Below, piece by piece: positions 48,258-57,043 of a stretch of 64,000 nucleotides of DNA; position 1 is the first letter of the stretch; each line of letters opens with the position of its first letter. The notes under the pieces were generated by a model. The model was not told the DNA's origin. It searched no databases and saw nothing but the letters and a program-made list of their open reading frames with translations. Position numbers and translations under genes: made by a program. The stretch lies in contig NZ_FNYD01000005.1 of NCBI RefSeq assembly GCF_900109035.1, positions 124,001 through 188,000 of the forward strand, written 5' to 3'. Source of the stretch: Cribrihabitans marinus. Its GTDB lineage: Bacteria; Pseudomonadota; Alphaproteobacteria; Rhodobacterales; Rhodobacteraceae.

Positions 48258-48497
48258 TCAGTGACCCGACAGGATGCCCCAGATCTCGTCCTTGAGCGCC
48301 GCGCGCTGCTTGCGCAGCCGGGTCTCGGCCAGTTCGTCCATCGGCTCCACGTTGGTCTCGGCCCGGTGCACGGTTCGGTTGATCTCGTGATACGCGTCGG
48401 CCAGCCGGGCGAAATGCGCGTCGGTCTGCTTGAGCTGGCTCATCACCTCGATCTTGTCGGGGAATTCCTCGGCCAGCTCATGCGGGGTATGGGTCAT
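48258..48497 (-). CDS. DUF465 (YdcH-like) small helical protein
   Basis: A 79-residue cytosolic protein of the DUF465/YdcH family, predicted as two helices forming a hairpin: HELAEEFPDKIEVMSQLKQTDAHFARLADAYHEINRTVHRAE then MDELAETRLRKQRAALKDEIWGILSGH. The ATG at 48497 gives the normal family length; earlier in-frame codons add an arginine/proline extension without similarity. Function unknown in the family. It is downstream of betC on the same strand. Confidence 0.9.
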   Translation of the reverse strand: MTHTPHELAEEFPDKIEVMSQLKQTDAHFARLADAYHEINRTVHRAETNVEPMDELAETRLRKQRAALKDEIWGILSGH

Positions 48498-48576
48498 CCG
48501 TTCGCTCCTTGTGCTGCGTTGCGAACCTACCCTAGGCAGCTCGGCGCACGGCCACATTGACCGGGATCAAACCGGG

Positions 48577-50085
48577 TCATTCCCCGCGCGGAAACCGCTG
48601 GTTTTCCTCCAGCACGTTGAGGTCCATGTGATTGCGCATGTAGCGCTCGGAGGCATCGCGCAACGGCTGGAAATCCCACGGGTAGTAACCGCCCTGCCGC
48701 AACGCTTCATAGACCACCCAACGCCGCGCCTGGCTGGCGCGGACCTCGGCGTCGAACCGGTCGAGATCCCAGCGCGCCAGCGACATCGCCCGCAGGCTTT
48801 CCAGGGTCTCGGCATGGGCGGGATCGCCGGCCAGGTTGGTCCGTTCGTGCGGATCGGCCTCGAGGTCGAACAGCTGGTCGGGGTCCAGCGGGCAGCGATT
48901 GTATTTCCAGCGCCCGTGGCGCAGCGACACCAGCGGCGCGTCCGAGGCCTCGGCGGCATATTCAATCATCACCGGCGCGGTCCGCTCTGCCCCCTGCGCC
49001 AGCGGCACCAGGTCCTCGCCATCCGTCCACGGCGCGATCTCGGCCATGTCCACGCCCGCCAGCGTGCCCAGCGTGGGTGTCAGGTCGATGGTCGAGACGG
49101 GCGTGTCGATCCGCCCCGCCGGCAGATCCGGCGCGCTGATCATCAGCGGCACCCGCGCCGACCCTTCGTAGAAGCTCATCTTGAACCACAGCCCGCGCTC
49201 GCCCAGCATGTCGCCGTGATCCGAGACGAAGACCACGATGGCCTCCTGCCGGGTGGCCTCCAGCACGTCGAGGATGCCGCCGATCTTGTCATCGAGATAC
49301 GAGATGTTGGCGAAATAGGCCCGGCGCGACCGGCGGATGTCCTCCTCGGTGATGTCGAAGCTGCGCCAGTCATTGGCGTCGAAGATGCGCTTGGCGTGCG
49401 GGTCGTGATTGTCATAGCCCAGATCGCCCACCTCCGGCAGGAGATGTTCGCAATCCTCGTAGAGATCCCAGTATTTCCGCCGCGCCACATAGGGGTCATG
49501 CGGGTGGGTGAAGCTGACGGTCAGGCACCACGGCCGCGCATCCGCGCCGCGCGCCAGGTCATAGAGCTTCGCGGTGGCGTTGAAGGCCACCTCGTCGTCA
49601 TATTCCATCTGGTTCGAGATCTCGGCCACCCCGGCCCCGGTCACCGATCCCATGTTGTGATACCACCAGTCGATGCGCTCGCCCGGCTTGCGGTAATCCG
49701 GCGTCCAGCCGAAATCGGCCGGGTAGATGTCGGTGGTCAGCCGGTCCTCGAACCCGTGCAGCTGGTCGGGACCGACGAAATGCATCTTGCCGCTGAGGCA
49801 GGTGTAATAGCCCGCCCGGCGTAGGTGATGGGCATAGGTGGGGATGTCGCTGCGGAACTCGGCCGCGTTGTCATAGACCCCGGTGCGCGAGGGCAATTGC
49901 CCGGACATGAAGCTGGCCCGCCCCGGCGCGCAGAGCGGGCTGGCGGTATAGGCATTGGCGAACCGCGTGGACCGGGCGGCCAGTTTCTTGAGGTTCGGCG
50001 CATGCAGCCAATCAGCGGGACCATCGGGAAAAAGCGTGCCGTTCAGCTGATCCACCATCAGGATCAGGATGTTCGGTTTGGTCAT
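48577..50085 (-). CDS. betC: Choline-sulfatase
   Basis: A 502-residue sulfatase that frees choline from choline-O-sulfate, feeding glycine-betaine synthesis. The catalytic Cys52 lies in CAPGR, the formylglycine CxPxR motif, so a maturase is needed. Metal ligands appear in MVDQLNG (residues 10-13) and VSDHGDMLGERGLWFKM. The C-terminus WDFQPLRDASERYMRNHMDLNVLEENQRFPRGE is typical of choline sulfatases. No signal peptide, so it acts in the cytosol. It is downstream of betI with a four-base overlap. No betA/betB or choline carrier is in the window. Confidence 0.94.
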   Translation of the reverse strand: MTKPNILILMVDQLNGTLFPDGPADWLHAPNLKKLAARSTRFANAYTASPLCAPGRASFMSGQLPSRTGVYDNAAEFRSDIPTYAHHLRRAGYYTCLSGKMHFVGPDQLHGFEDRLTTDIYPADFGWTPDYRKPGERIDWWYHNMGSVTGAGVAEISNQMEYDDEVAFNATAKLYDLARGADARPWCLTVSFTHPHDPYVARRKYWDLYEDCEHLLPEVGDLGYDNHDPHAKRIFDANDWRSFDITEEDIRRSRRAYFANISYLDDKIGGILDVLEATRQEAIVVFVSDHGDMLGERGLWFKMSFYEGSARVPLMISAPDLPAGRIDTPVSTIDLTPTLGTLAGVDMAEIAPWTDGEDLVPLAQGAERTAPVMIEYAAEASDAPLVSLRHGRWKYNRCPLDPDQLFDLEADPHERTNLAGDPAHAETLESLRAMSLARWDLDRFDAEVRASQARRWVVYEALRQGGYYPWDFQPLRDASERYMRNHMDLNVLEENQRFPRGE

Positions 50086-50654
50086 GTCTCGGCCTTGATC
50101 AGGGTGTCCAGAACGCGCTGGGCGCGCTCGACCGCCACTTCGGGCGCCTCGGGCGCGCCAAGTGCTGCGTGGATATAAAGCCCGTCGATCAGCGCGACAA
50201 GCAACTCGGCGGCCCGGGCCGGATCGGCCATTTGCGGGCGCAGCGCATGGGTCAGGTTCGACCGGATCCGCGCCTGGTAGATCCGCCACAGCCGCAGCGC
50301 GTCGTCATTGGTCTGGGCCAGCACGTAGAAGGTCATCCAGGCCGCGATCACGTCCGGCGAGAAACAGGACGGCGCGAAACACGCCCGCAGGATCGCCCGC
50401 GCCCGGTCGCCCGGCGCCGCGCGCGACAGCGCCCCGCGCACCTCGGCGCCGAAATCCGACAGGATGCGGCGCATGGCCGCCAGGAACATCTGCTCCTTGC
50501 CGCCGAAATAGTGATGCGCCAGCGCGCTGGACATGCCGGCGCGCTTGGCGATCTGGCTGACGGTCACATCGAGGGACCGCGCGGCGCCCAGCTCGGCGAT
50601 GGTCGCGCGCACGATGGCGTCCCGTCGGATCGGCTCCATCCCAACCTTCGGCAT
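50082..50654 (-). CDS. betI: TetR-family regulator BetI
   Basis: A 190-residue TetR-type repressor. The N-terminal helix-turn-helix (RRDAIVRATIAELGAARSLDVTVSQIAKRAGMSSALAHHYFGGKEQMF) and the C-terminal choline-binding domain (AWMTFYVLAQTNDDALRLWRIYQARIRSNLTHALRP) match BetI. The start at 50654 has GAGGACAAG before it. BetI represses bet genes until choline binds. A palindromic site lies upstream (separate entry). It is coupled to betC by a four-base overlap. Confidence 0.92.
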   Translation of the reverse strand: MPKVGMEPIRRDAIVRATIAELGAARSLDVTVSQIAKRAGMSSALAHHYFGGKEQMFLAAMRRILSDFGAEVRGALSRAAPGDRARAILRACFAPSCFSPDVIAAWMTFYVLAQTNDDALRLWRIYQARIRSNLTHALRPQMADPARAAELLVALIDGLYIHAALGAPEAPEVAVERAQRVLDTLIKAET

Positions 50655-50701
50655 CTTGTCCTCGTGTCGCGTGACTGTCACCACGACGCTAGGAATTTTA
50701 T

Positions 50702-50715
50702 ATTGACCCGTCAAT
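50702..50715. promoter_or_regulatory. Probable BetI operator
   Basis: ATTGAC-CC-GTCAAT at 50702-50715 is a perfect 6-2-6 palindrome, part of the longer TTATATTGACCCGTCAATC, in the gap before betI. It has the TTGA..TCAA symmetry of known BetI operators. Confidence 0.65.
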
Positions 50716-50732
50716 CAATTACGATCGGCCGG

Positions 50733-51644
50733 TTACAATTTCGGCCCCACGCTGGGCGGCGTCAACGCGCGCCGGCGCAGCACCGCCTCGCGCCAGGTGA
50801 TGAAGCTGACGGCGGCAAGGATCAGCGTGCCGCCGGCGACGACCCAGACATCCACCCCCTCGCCGAACACCGCCGCGCCCAGCGCCACCGACCAGATCAG
50901 CTGCAGGAAGGTCACAGGCTGCGTCACCGCCACCGGCGCCGCCTGCAGCGCCAGCGTCATGAAGTAATGCCCACCTGTGGCGAAGGTCGCGATCAGGAAC
51001 AGAATGCCCAGCTCGGCCCAGCTCGGCGGCGACCAGACCGCCGCTGCGAAAGGCGCCAGGAACAGCGTCACCCAGAGCGACAGCTGCGCCAGGACCACCG
51101 CGGGGCTGACCTCGTCCACCGTCACCTTGGCCAGCAGGTAGGATCCCCCCAGCAACAGCGACGTGCCCAGCATGGCCAGATGCCCCGGCGCGATCTCGCG
51201 GAACCCCGGGCGCAGGATGATCACCGCACCCACCAGCGCCACGATCACCGCGCTGATCCGCCGCGCCGCCAGCGTCTCGCCCAACAGCAGCGCCGCGCCC
51301 AGCGTGACATAAACCGGCGTGAGGTAGTTCATCGCCGTGACCTCGGCCAGCGGGATCTGGGTCATCGCGAAGAACCACAGCATCACGCCCACCGCGTGCA
51401 ATACGCCGCGCAGCCCGAAAAGCCGCCACTGCCGCCCGGTCAGCCGGGTGGCCAGAAGCGGCCGGATCGCCGGCAGCAGAAAGACAAGGCCCAGCAGATA
51501 ACGCAGAAACCCCGCCTGGATCGGGTGCATGCTCGGCCCCAGCAACTTGACCAGCGCGGTCATGCAGACGAAGCATATGCCGGTCAACAGCATCCACAGG
51601 ATGCCGGCCAGCGGGCGCGATGAGGTCTGGGTTGCCGAGGACAT
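50733..51644 (-). CDS. DMT-superfamily (EamA) transporter
   Basis: A 303-residue carrier with about ten hydrophobic helices in two EamA repeats, the layout of the drug/metabolite transporter superfamily. MTALVKLLGPSMHPIQAGFLRYLLG and NYLTPVYVTLGAALLLGETLAARR (the family helix 4-5 motif) are seen in the first half. The start at 51644 is an ATG; a GTG five codons earlier is possible, and neither has a clear ribosome site. It lies 78 bases upstream of the betI gene region on the same strand. Substrate unknown. Confidence 0.85.
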   Translation of the reverse strand: MSSATQTSSRPLAGILWMLLTGICFVCMTALVKLLGPSMHPIQAGFLRYLLGLVFLLPAIRPLLATRLTGRQWRLFGLRGVLHAVGVMLWFFAMTQIPLAEVTAMNYLTPVYVTLGAALLLGETLAARRISAVIVALVGAVIILRPGFREIAPGHLAMLGTSLLLGGSYLLAKVTVDEVSPAVVLAQLSLWVTLFLAPFAAAVWSPPSWAELGILFLIATFATGGHYFMTLALQAAPVAVTQPVTFLQLIWSVALGAAVFGEGVDVWVVAGGTLILAAVSFITWREAVLRRRALTPPSVGPKL

Positions 51645-51683
51645 GGAGCGGTTGAACACCCTATCAGGCGTCGCGGCAACCCT

Positions 51684-52283
51684 TCACATGAGAAGGAGTT
51701 TCAGCGCGATGGCCCACATGACCAGCCCGATCCCCGCATCCAGCACCTGCCAGGCCCGCGGCCGGGCAAAGACCGGCGCCAGCAGCCGCGCGCCATAGCC
51801 CAGCCCGAAGAAGAAGACGAAACTGGCCAGCACCGCTCCCGCGCCAAAGGCCAGCCGGTCGGGATACTGCGCAGAGATCGACCCGATCAGCACGACCGTA
51901 TCCAGGTAGACATGCGGGTTGAGCCAGGTGAAGGCCAGCACCGTCGCCAGCGTCGGCGCCAGCCGTCCCGCCGCCGCGCCGCCCACAGTCAGCGCCGCGC
52001 CGCCACGCCGCGCCTGCAGCAGGCTGCGCGCGCCGTACCAGACCAGAAACACCGCCCCGCCATAGCGCATCGCCGGCTCGAACCAGGGCACCGCCGCGGC
52101 CAGCGCCCCGAAGCCAGCGACCCCGGCGGCGATCAGCACCGCATCCGACAGGGCGCAGGTCAGACAGACCGGCAGCAGGTGTTCACCCCGCAGCCCCTGC
52201 CGCAGGACAAAGGCATTCTGCGCGCCGATGGCGAGGATCAGGCTGAAGCCGAGGGCAAAGCCCGGCACGAGGGAAGCGGTCAT
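51684..52283 (-). CDS. argO: LysE/ArgO-type amino acid exporter
   Basis: A 199-residue carrier with about six helices of the LysE/ArgO family, which exports arginine, lysine or analogues. GFSLILAIGAQNAFVLRQGLRGEHLLPVCLTCALSDAVLIAAG is the conserved N-terminal motif; the segment TWLNPHVYLDTVVLIGSISAQY lies in the middle. It is divergent from an ArgP-type LysR gene, the standard arrangement of exporter and regulator in E. coli and other bacteria. Confidence 0.92.
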   Translation of the reverse strand: MTASLVPGFALGFSLILAIGAQNAFVLRQGLRGEHLLPVCLTCALSDAVLIAAGVAGFGALAAAVPWFEPAMRYGGAVFLVWYGARSLLQARRGGAALTVGGAAAGRLAPTLATVLAFTWLNPHVYLDTVVLIGSISAQYPDRLAFGAGAVLASFVFFFGLGYGARLLAPVFARPRAWQVLDAGIGLVMWAIALKLLLM

Positions 52284-52372
52284 GGCGCGGTCTCCGGTCG
52301 GTTTCGGGTTTGACTAGCGCCGGCACCTGGATTTATCCAGTTAAAGATCCTCACCTTGAATTAGAGTTGCTA

Positions 52373-53254
52373 ATGTCATTCGACCCCAACCAGCTTGCCG
52401 CGCTCTCCGCAATCCTGCGGCTGGGCAGCTTCGATGCCGCCGCCGAGGCGCTGTCGGTCACGCCCTCGGCGGTCTCGCAACGCATCCGCGCGCTGGAGGA
52501 ACGGGTCGGAACCGCGCTGATCCACCGGGGAACCCCCTGCACCGGCACCCCCGCGGGCCAGCGCGTCGCCCGCCACGCCGAGGATATCGCGCTGCTCGAG
52601 GCCGGGCTGTCGCGCGAACTCTCCCTCACGCCCGCCACCGGGCCGGCCCGGCTGCGCATCGCGGTAACCGCCGACAGCCTGGCCACATGGGTCCTGCCGG
52701 CCCTGGCCGAGGTCGAGGATGTGCTGTTCGACCTGGTGATCGACGACCAGGACCATTCCGGCGACTGGCTGCGCCGGGGCGAGGTCAGCGCCGCGATCAC
52801 CGCCGGCGGCCAGGCAGTCGCCGGCTGCGACGCCCATGCCCTGGGATCGATGCGCTACCTCGCCACCGCCAGCCCGGCGTTCCTGCGGCGCTGGTTCCCG
52901 GACGGCATCACCGAACCCGCCCTGCGCCACGCGCCCTGCCTGACGTTCAACCTCAAGGACGGGCTGCAACGCGCCTGGATCGCTCGACATTTCGGCACCA
53001 GGCTGTCACCGCCCAGCCATTTCCTGCCCGACAGCCACGCCTTCGTGGAGGCCGCCGCGCGCGGCCTCGGCTGGGGAATGAACCCGCACGCGCTGGCCAG
53101 GGATCCGATCCGCGCCGGCCGGCTGGTCGGGATGCTGGATGCGGCCCCGCTCGACATACCGCTCACCTGGCAGGTCAGCCGGGTCCTGGCCCCGGCCCTG
53201 GCGCCATTGACCCGCACCATCCGGGCGGCCGCCCGCACCGTGCTCATTCCCTGA
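52373..53254 (+). CDS. argP: LysR-family regulator, ArgP/LysG type
   Basis: A 293-residue LysR-type activator. The N-terminal helix-turn-helix opens FDPNQLAALSAILRLGSFDAAAEALSVTPSAVSQRIRALEERVGTALIHR, as in ArgP (IciA)/LysG, followed by a substrate-binding domain. ArgP senses arginine or lysine and turns on the exporter. The start at 52373 gives MSFDPNQLAAL; an earlier in-frame ATG at 52310 is in the argO regulatory gap. Divergent from argO by 89 bases. Confidence 0.92.
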   Translation: MSFDPNQLAALSAILRLGSFDAAAEALSVTPSAVSQRIRALEERVGTALIHRGTPCTGTPAGQRVARHAEDIALLEAGLSRELSLTPATGPARLRIAVTADSLATWVLPALAEVEDVLFDLVIDDQDHSGDWLRRGEVSAAITAGGQAVAGCDAHALGSMRYLATASPAFLRRWFPDGITEPALRHAPCLTFNLKDGLQRAWIARHFGTRLSPPSHFLPDSHAFVEAAARGLGWGMNPHALARDPIRAGRLVGMLDAAPLDIPLTWQVSRVLAPALAPLTRTIRAAARTVLIP

Positions 53255-53277
53255 GACCCAGGTACCGAACACGCCCT

Positions 53278-53370
53278 GCTTCCTCTCGCCGCAAATACCT
53301 TGGAGCGCGAGGCAGAGCCTCGCACCGCGCGCCAGCGCGTCTAAAAAGAGCGCGCCGCAGGCGCTCCGCA
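53278..53370 (+). repeat. Dispersed intergenic GC-rich repeat, copy C
   Basis: CTTCCTCTCGCCGCAAATACCTTGGA, then GCGCGAGGCAGAGCCTCGC and further stems (GCGCGCCAGCGCG, GCGCCGCAGGCGC). It fills the convergent gap between argP and the yebC gene. Its first 42 bases match copy D1 in the reverse direction almost exactly. Confidence 0.7.
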
Positions 53371-53389
53371 AGGTCACGCCCCGCCCCGC

Positions 53390-54130
53390 TCAGAGCTGCG
53401 CCATGACCTCGTCGCTGGCCTCGAAGTTCGTGGTCACGCGCTGCACGTCGTCGTCATCCTCCAGCGCGTCCACCAGCTTCATCAGCTTCTGCATGCTCTC
53501 GAGGTCCAGCTCGGTAGTCGTCGTCGGCTTCCACACCAGCTTGGTGGATTCCGACTCGCCCAGGCTGGCCTCCAGCGCGTTGGACACGTCGTTCAGATCG
53601 GTGTCGGCGCACCAGATCACGTGGCCGTCCTCGCCGCTCTCGACATCCTCGGCGCCGGCCTCGGTCGCCGCCTCGAAAACGCTGTCGGCATCGCCGGCCT
53701 CGGCCGGATACACCACCTCGCCCTTGCGCTCGAACATGAAGCCGACCGAGCCGGTCTCGCCCAGGTTTCCGCCGTTCTTGGAAAAGGTCGAGCGCACGTT
53801 CGAGGCGGTGCGGTTGCGGTTGTCGGTCATCGCCTCGACGATCACCGCCACGCCGTTCGGGCCATAGCCCTCATAGCGGATCTCCTCGTAATCGTCGCCG
53901 TCGCCGGCCTGGGACTTCTTGATCGCCCGTTCGATCACGTCCTTGGGGACCGAGTTCGACTTGGCCTCCTTCACTGCCAGGCGCAGCCGCGGGTTCTTCT
54001 CGGGGTCCGGGTCGCCCATCTTGGCGGCGACGGTGATCTCCTTGCTCAGCTTGGAAAACAGCTTGGAGCGCGCCGCGTCCTGCCGCCCCTTGCGGTGCTG
54101 GATATTTGCCCATTTGGAATGGCCGGCCAT
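53390..54130 (-). CDS. YebC/PmpR family transcriptional regulator
   Basis: A 246-residue protein of the YebC/TACO1 family. It opens [43 protein letters not shown], the family signature, followed by [31 protein letters not shown] and [36 protein letters not shown]. Members are DNA-binding regulators (PmpR-type) and, in TACO1/YebC2, translation factors for proline-rich stretches. Which role applies here is not shown. Divergent from the SLC13 permease. Confidence 0.94.
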   Translation of the reverse strand: MAGHSKWANIQHRKGRQDAARSKLFSKLSKEITVAAKMGDPDPEKNPRLRLAVKEAKSNSVPKDVIERAIKKSQAGDGDDYEEIRYEGYGPNGVAVIVEAMTDNRNRTASNVRSTFSKNGGNLGETGSVGFMFERKGEVVYPAEAGDADSVFEAATEAGAEDVESGEDGHVIWCADTDLNDVSNALEASLGESESTKLVWKPTTTTELDLESMQKLMKLVDALEDDDDVQRVTTNFEASDEVMAQL

Positions 54131-54237
54131 GTCGCCCCCGTGGATGGTGTTCAGATTCCGCGCCCATATAGACGCGCGGCACGGGCGGGATCAAGGGACC
54201 GGCTTGCGGGCCGCGCGCGGTGCCCTATGGTGCAGGC

Positions 54238-56010
54238 ATGAACACCGACCAGATCATCCTGTTCAGCCTCTTCATCCTGGTCTTCGGCCTGCTGCTCTGG
54301 GGCCGGTTCCGCTATGACCTGGTAGCCTTCGGCGCGTTGCTGGCCGGCGTGGTGCTGGGCGTGGTGCCGGCGGACCAGGCGTTCTCGGGCTTCGGCCACC
54401 CGGCCACCGTCGTCGTCGCGCTGGTGCTGGTGGTCTCGGCCGGGCTGGTGCGCTCGGGCGCGGTGTTCCTGATCACCCGGACACTGGTCGACGCCTCGCG
54501 CGGGCTCGGTGCCCATATCGCGCTGATGGGCGGGGTCGGCGCGGTGCTGTCGGCCTTCATGAACAACGTGGCCGCGCTGGCGCTGCTGATGCCGGTGGAC
54601 ATGCAGACCGCCCGCAAGGCCGGCCGCGCGCCCGGCCTGTCGCTGATGGCGCTCAGCTTCGCCACGATCTTGGGCGGCATGGCCACATTGATCGGCACGC
54701 CGCCCAACATCATCATCGCCGCGATCCGTGGCGAGGCGCTGGGCGAGCCCTACCGGATGTTCGACTTCGCCCCGGTCGGTGCGGTGGCGGCGCTGGCGGG
54801 GCTGGGCTTCGTGGCGCTGGTCGGCTGGCGGCTGATCCCGGAACGCGGCACGACCCGCGAGGCGGCCGAGGCGCTGGCGCAGTATATCGCCGAGCTGACC
54901 GTGCCCGAGGGCTCCGACGAGATCGGCAAGCGCCTGGCCGAGCTGGACGCCGAGGCCGACAAGGCCGACGTGGCGATCCTTGGCCTGATCCGCGATGGCA
55001 AGCGCCGCTATGGCCGCGCCTCGAACGCCCTTCTGCGCGCCGGCGACACGCTGGTGCTCGAGGCCACGCCCGAGGCGCTCGACGAGTTCCGCTCGGCGCT
55101 CAAGCTGGATTTCTCGGACGCCCAGCGCCAGGACAAGCTGACCGCGGCCGGCGAAGGTCTGGAGGTGATCGAGGTGGTGGTGCCGGACTCGGCGCGGATC
55201 GCCGGGCGCACCGCCCAGGCGCTGGGTCTGGCCTGGCGCCAGAACTCCATCCTGATGGGCATCTCGCGCCAGGGCCGGCGGATTACCGAGCAGGTGCGCA
55301 AGACCGAGGTGCAGCCGGGCGACATCCTGCTGCTCCTGTGTCCGCGCGACCGGGGCCCCGACGTGACCGAATGGCTGGGCTGCCTGCCCCTGGCCCAGCG
55401 CGGCCTGAACGTCACGGCCGATGACAAGGTGTGGCTTGCCATCGGCCTGTTCGGCGCCGCGGTTCTGGCCGCCAGCGTCGGGCTGCTCTACCTGCCGGTG
55501 GCGCTGGGGCTGGTGGCCGTGGGCTATGTCCTGACCCGGATCCTGCCGATCACCGACATCTACAGCCATATCGAATGGCCCGTCGTGGTCCTGCTGGGCT
55601 CGATGATCCCGCTCGGCGCGGCGCTGGAAAGCTCGGGCGGCACCGAGCTGATCGCCGGGAACCTGATCGCTCTGACAGGAGGGCTGCCGGCCTGGGCGAT
55701 CCTGACCGTGCTCATGGTGGTGACCATGACCCTGTCGGACGTGCTGAACAACACCGCGACAACCATCGTCGCGGCGCCGGTCGGGATCCAGATGGCGCAG
55801 TCGCTGGACGTCTCGCCCGATCCGTTCCTGATGGCGGTGGCGGTGGCGGCCTCATCGGCCTTCCTCACGCCGATCGGGCACAAGAACAACACGCTGATCC
55901 TCGGACCCGGCGGCTATCACTTCGGTGACTACTGGCGCATGGGCCTGCCGCTCGAGATCCTGATCATCGCGGTCTCGATCCCCGCCATCCTGCTGTTCTG
56001 GCCGCTGTGA
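54238..56010 (+). CDS. SLC13-family permease with RCK-C domains, copy 1
   Basis: A 590-residue transporter with about eleven helices and a central soluble part (about residues 200-400) containing two TrkA/RCK C-terminal-type domains (near LLRAGDTLVLEATPEAL and RKTEVQPGDILLLLCPRD). The permease halves match divalent-anion/Na+ symporter (DASS) proteins: GGMATLIGTPPNIIIAAIRG early and SDVLNNTATTIVAAPVG late, the paired N-T sodium/anion sites. Substrate could be sulfate or a dicarboxylate. Similar to the copy at 59560 in layout and C-terminal motifs, but not identical. Confidence 0.9.
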   Translation: MNTDQIILFSLFILVFGLLLWGRFRYDLVAFGALLAGVVLGVVPADQAFSGFGHPATVVVALVLVVSAGLVRSGAVFLITRTLVDASRGLGAHIALMGGVGAVLSAFMNNVAALALLMPVDMQTARKAGRAPGLSLMALSFATILGGMATLIGTPPNIIIAAIRGEALGEPYRMFDFAPVGAVAALAGLGFVALVGWRLIPERGTTREAAEALAQYIAELTVPEGSDEIGKRLAELDAEADKADVAILGLIRDGKRRYGRASNALLRAGDTLVLEATPEALDEFRSALKLDFSDAQRQDKLTAAGEGLEVIEVVVPDSARIAGRTAQALGLAWRQNSILMGISRQGRRITEQVRKTEVQPGDILLLLCPRDRGPDVTEWLGCLPLAQRGLNVTADDKVWLAIGLFGAAVLAASVGLLYLPVALGLVAVGYVLTRILPITDIYSHIEWPVVVLLGSMIPLGAALESSGGTELIAGNLIALTGGLPAWAILTVLMVVTMTLSDVLNNTATTIVAAPVGIQMAQSLDVSPDPFLMAVAVAASSAFLTPIGHKNNTLILGPGGYHFGDYWRMGLPLEILIIAVSIPAILLFWPL

Positions 56011-56063
56011 GGAACGCAGACGTGATCCAATTGCGCGCCTGCGGCGCAAGCCTTTTGTCATAA

Positions 56064-56105
56064 GCGAGGCTCTGCCTCGCGCTCCGAGGTATTTGGGGCG
56101 AGAGG
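56064..56105 (-). repeat. Dispersed intergenic GC-rich repeat, copy D1
   Basis: Read on the minus strand: CCTCTCGCCCCAAATACCTC-GGAGCGCGAGGCAGAGCCTCGC. It is almost identical to the first 42 bases of copy C, in the opposite orientation. Confidence 0.7.
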
Positions 56106-56119
56106 AATGCTGGATCCCC

Positions 56120-56192
56120 CGCTTCATCTGGCCGGAAATACCTCGGGGGAGACGCCCGGAACGGGCGGCGGGGACAGAGCCCCCATCCGGCC
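56120..56192 (+). repeat. Dispersed intergenic GC-rich repeat, copy D2
   Basis: GCTTCATCTGGCCGGAAATAC-CTCGGGGGAGACGCCCGGAACGGGCG then GGGGACAGAGCCCCC. It shares the GGAAATACCTCGGGGG core with copies A and B, and follows copy D1 in the same gap before the amidotransferase gene. Confidence 0.7.
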
Positions 56193-56233
56193 GCCCCGTT
56201 GCCAATCGCGCGGGGCGCGGCTAAAGCACCCGG

Positions 56234-56968
56234 ATGAAACGGTTTCTGATCCTGCAGCTGCGTCCCGAGACCGATGCGTCCGACGCCGAGTTCGCCGCGA
56301 TCCTGGACAAGTGCGGCCTGCCGCAGACGCGGACGCACCGGGTCCGCCTGGACTGCGACGACCTGCCCGCGGGGCTGGATGTCTCGGATTATGCGGGCGT
56401 CATTGTCGGGGGCGGTCCGGGCTGCGTCAGCGACGATCCCGCCCAGAAGTCGCCGATGGACGCGCGGATCGAGGCGGCGGTGATGGGGCTTATGCCGCAG
56501 ATCACCGGGCGCGACCATCCGTTCATGGGCTGTTGTTATGGCCTGGGCGTTCTGGCCGCGCATCTGGGCGGTGTGGTCGACAAGTCGCGCTATGCCGAGC
56601 CGGTCGGTCCGTCGACCTGCGCGCTCACCGAGGCCGGGCACGAAGACCCGTTGACCGCGGGGCTGGCGCCGGTCTTCGACGCCTTTGTCGGCCACAAGGA
56701 AGCGGTGCAGAGCCTGCCGCCCGGCTGCGTTCATCTGGTGGCCTCGGCGCCCTGTCCGTTCCAGATGATCCGCTGGGGGCAGAACGTCTATGCCACCCAG
56801 TTCCACCCCGAGGCCGATGCCGCCGATTTCGAACAGCGCATCGAGATCTACAAGGATCACGGCTATTTCCCGCCCGAGGATGCCGCGCGCCTGGTCGGCC
56901 TGTGCCATGCCGCCGACGTCACCGAGCCGGCGCGCATCCTGCGGCGCTTTGCCGAGCGCTATGGCTGA
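56234..56968 (+). CDS. Class I glutamine amidotransferase-like protein
   Basis: A 244-residue protein with the class I glutamine amidotransferase fold. VIVGGGPGCVSDD opens the oxyanion region, the nucleophile Cys101 lies in GCCYGLG, and the catalytic His-Glu pair is in TQFHPEAD. Such stand-alone GATases resemble the amidotransferase part of GMP synthase and hydrolyse glutamine or act on gamma-glutamyl compounds. No synthase partner is next to it. The dispersed repeat D fills the upstream gap. Substrate unknown. Confidence 0.9.
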   Translation: MKRFLILQLRPETDASDAEFAAILDKCGLPQTRTHRVRLDCDDLPAGLDVSDYAGVIVGGGPGCVSDDPAQKSPMDARIEAAVMGLMPQITGRDHPFMGCCYGLGVLAAHLGGVVDKSRYAEPVGPSTCALTEAGHEDPLTAGLAPVFDAFVGHKEAVQSLPPGCVHLVASAPCPFQMIRWGQNVYATQFHPEADAADFEQRIEIYKDHGYFPPEDAARLVGLCHAADVTEPARILRRFAERYG

Positions 56969-57043
56969 CCCGATGGCGGCATTGCCGCGGTGAGGCGACG
57001 CAGCTAGGCTCGGGCCAGCCGCAACGGGCAGGAGGCAGCGGGC

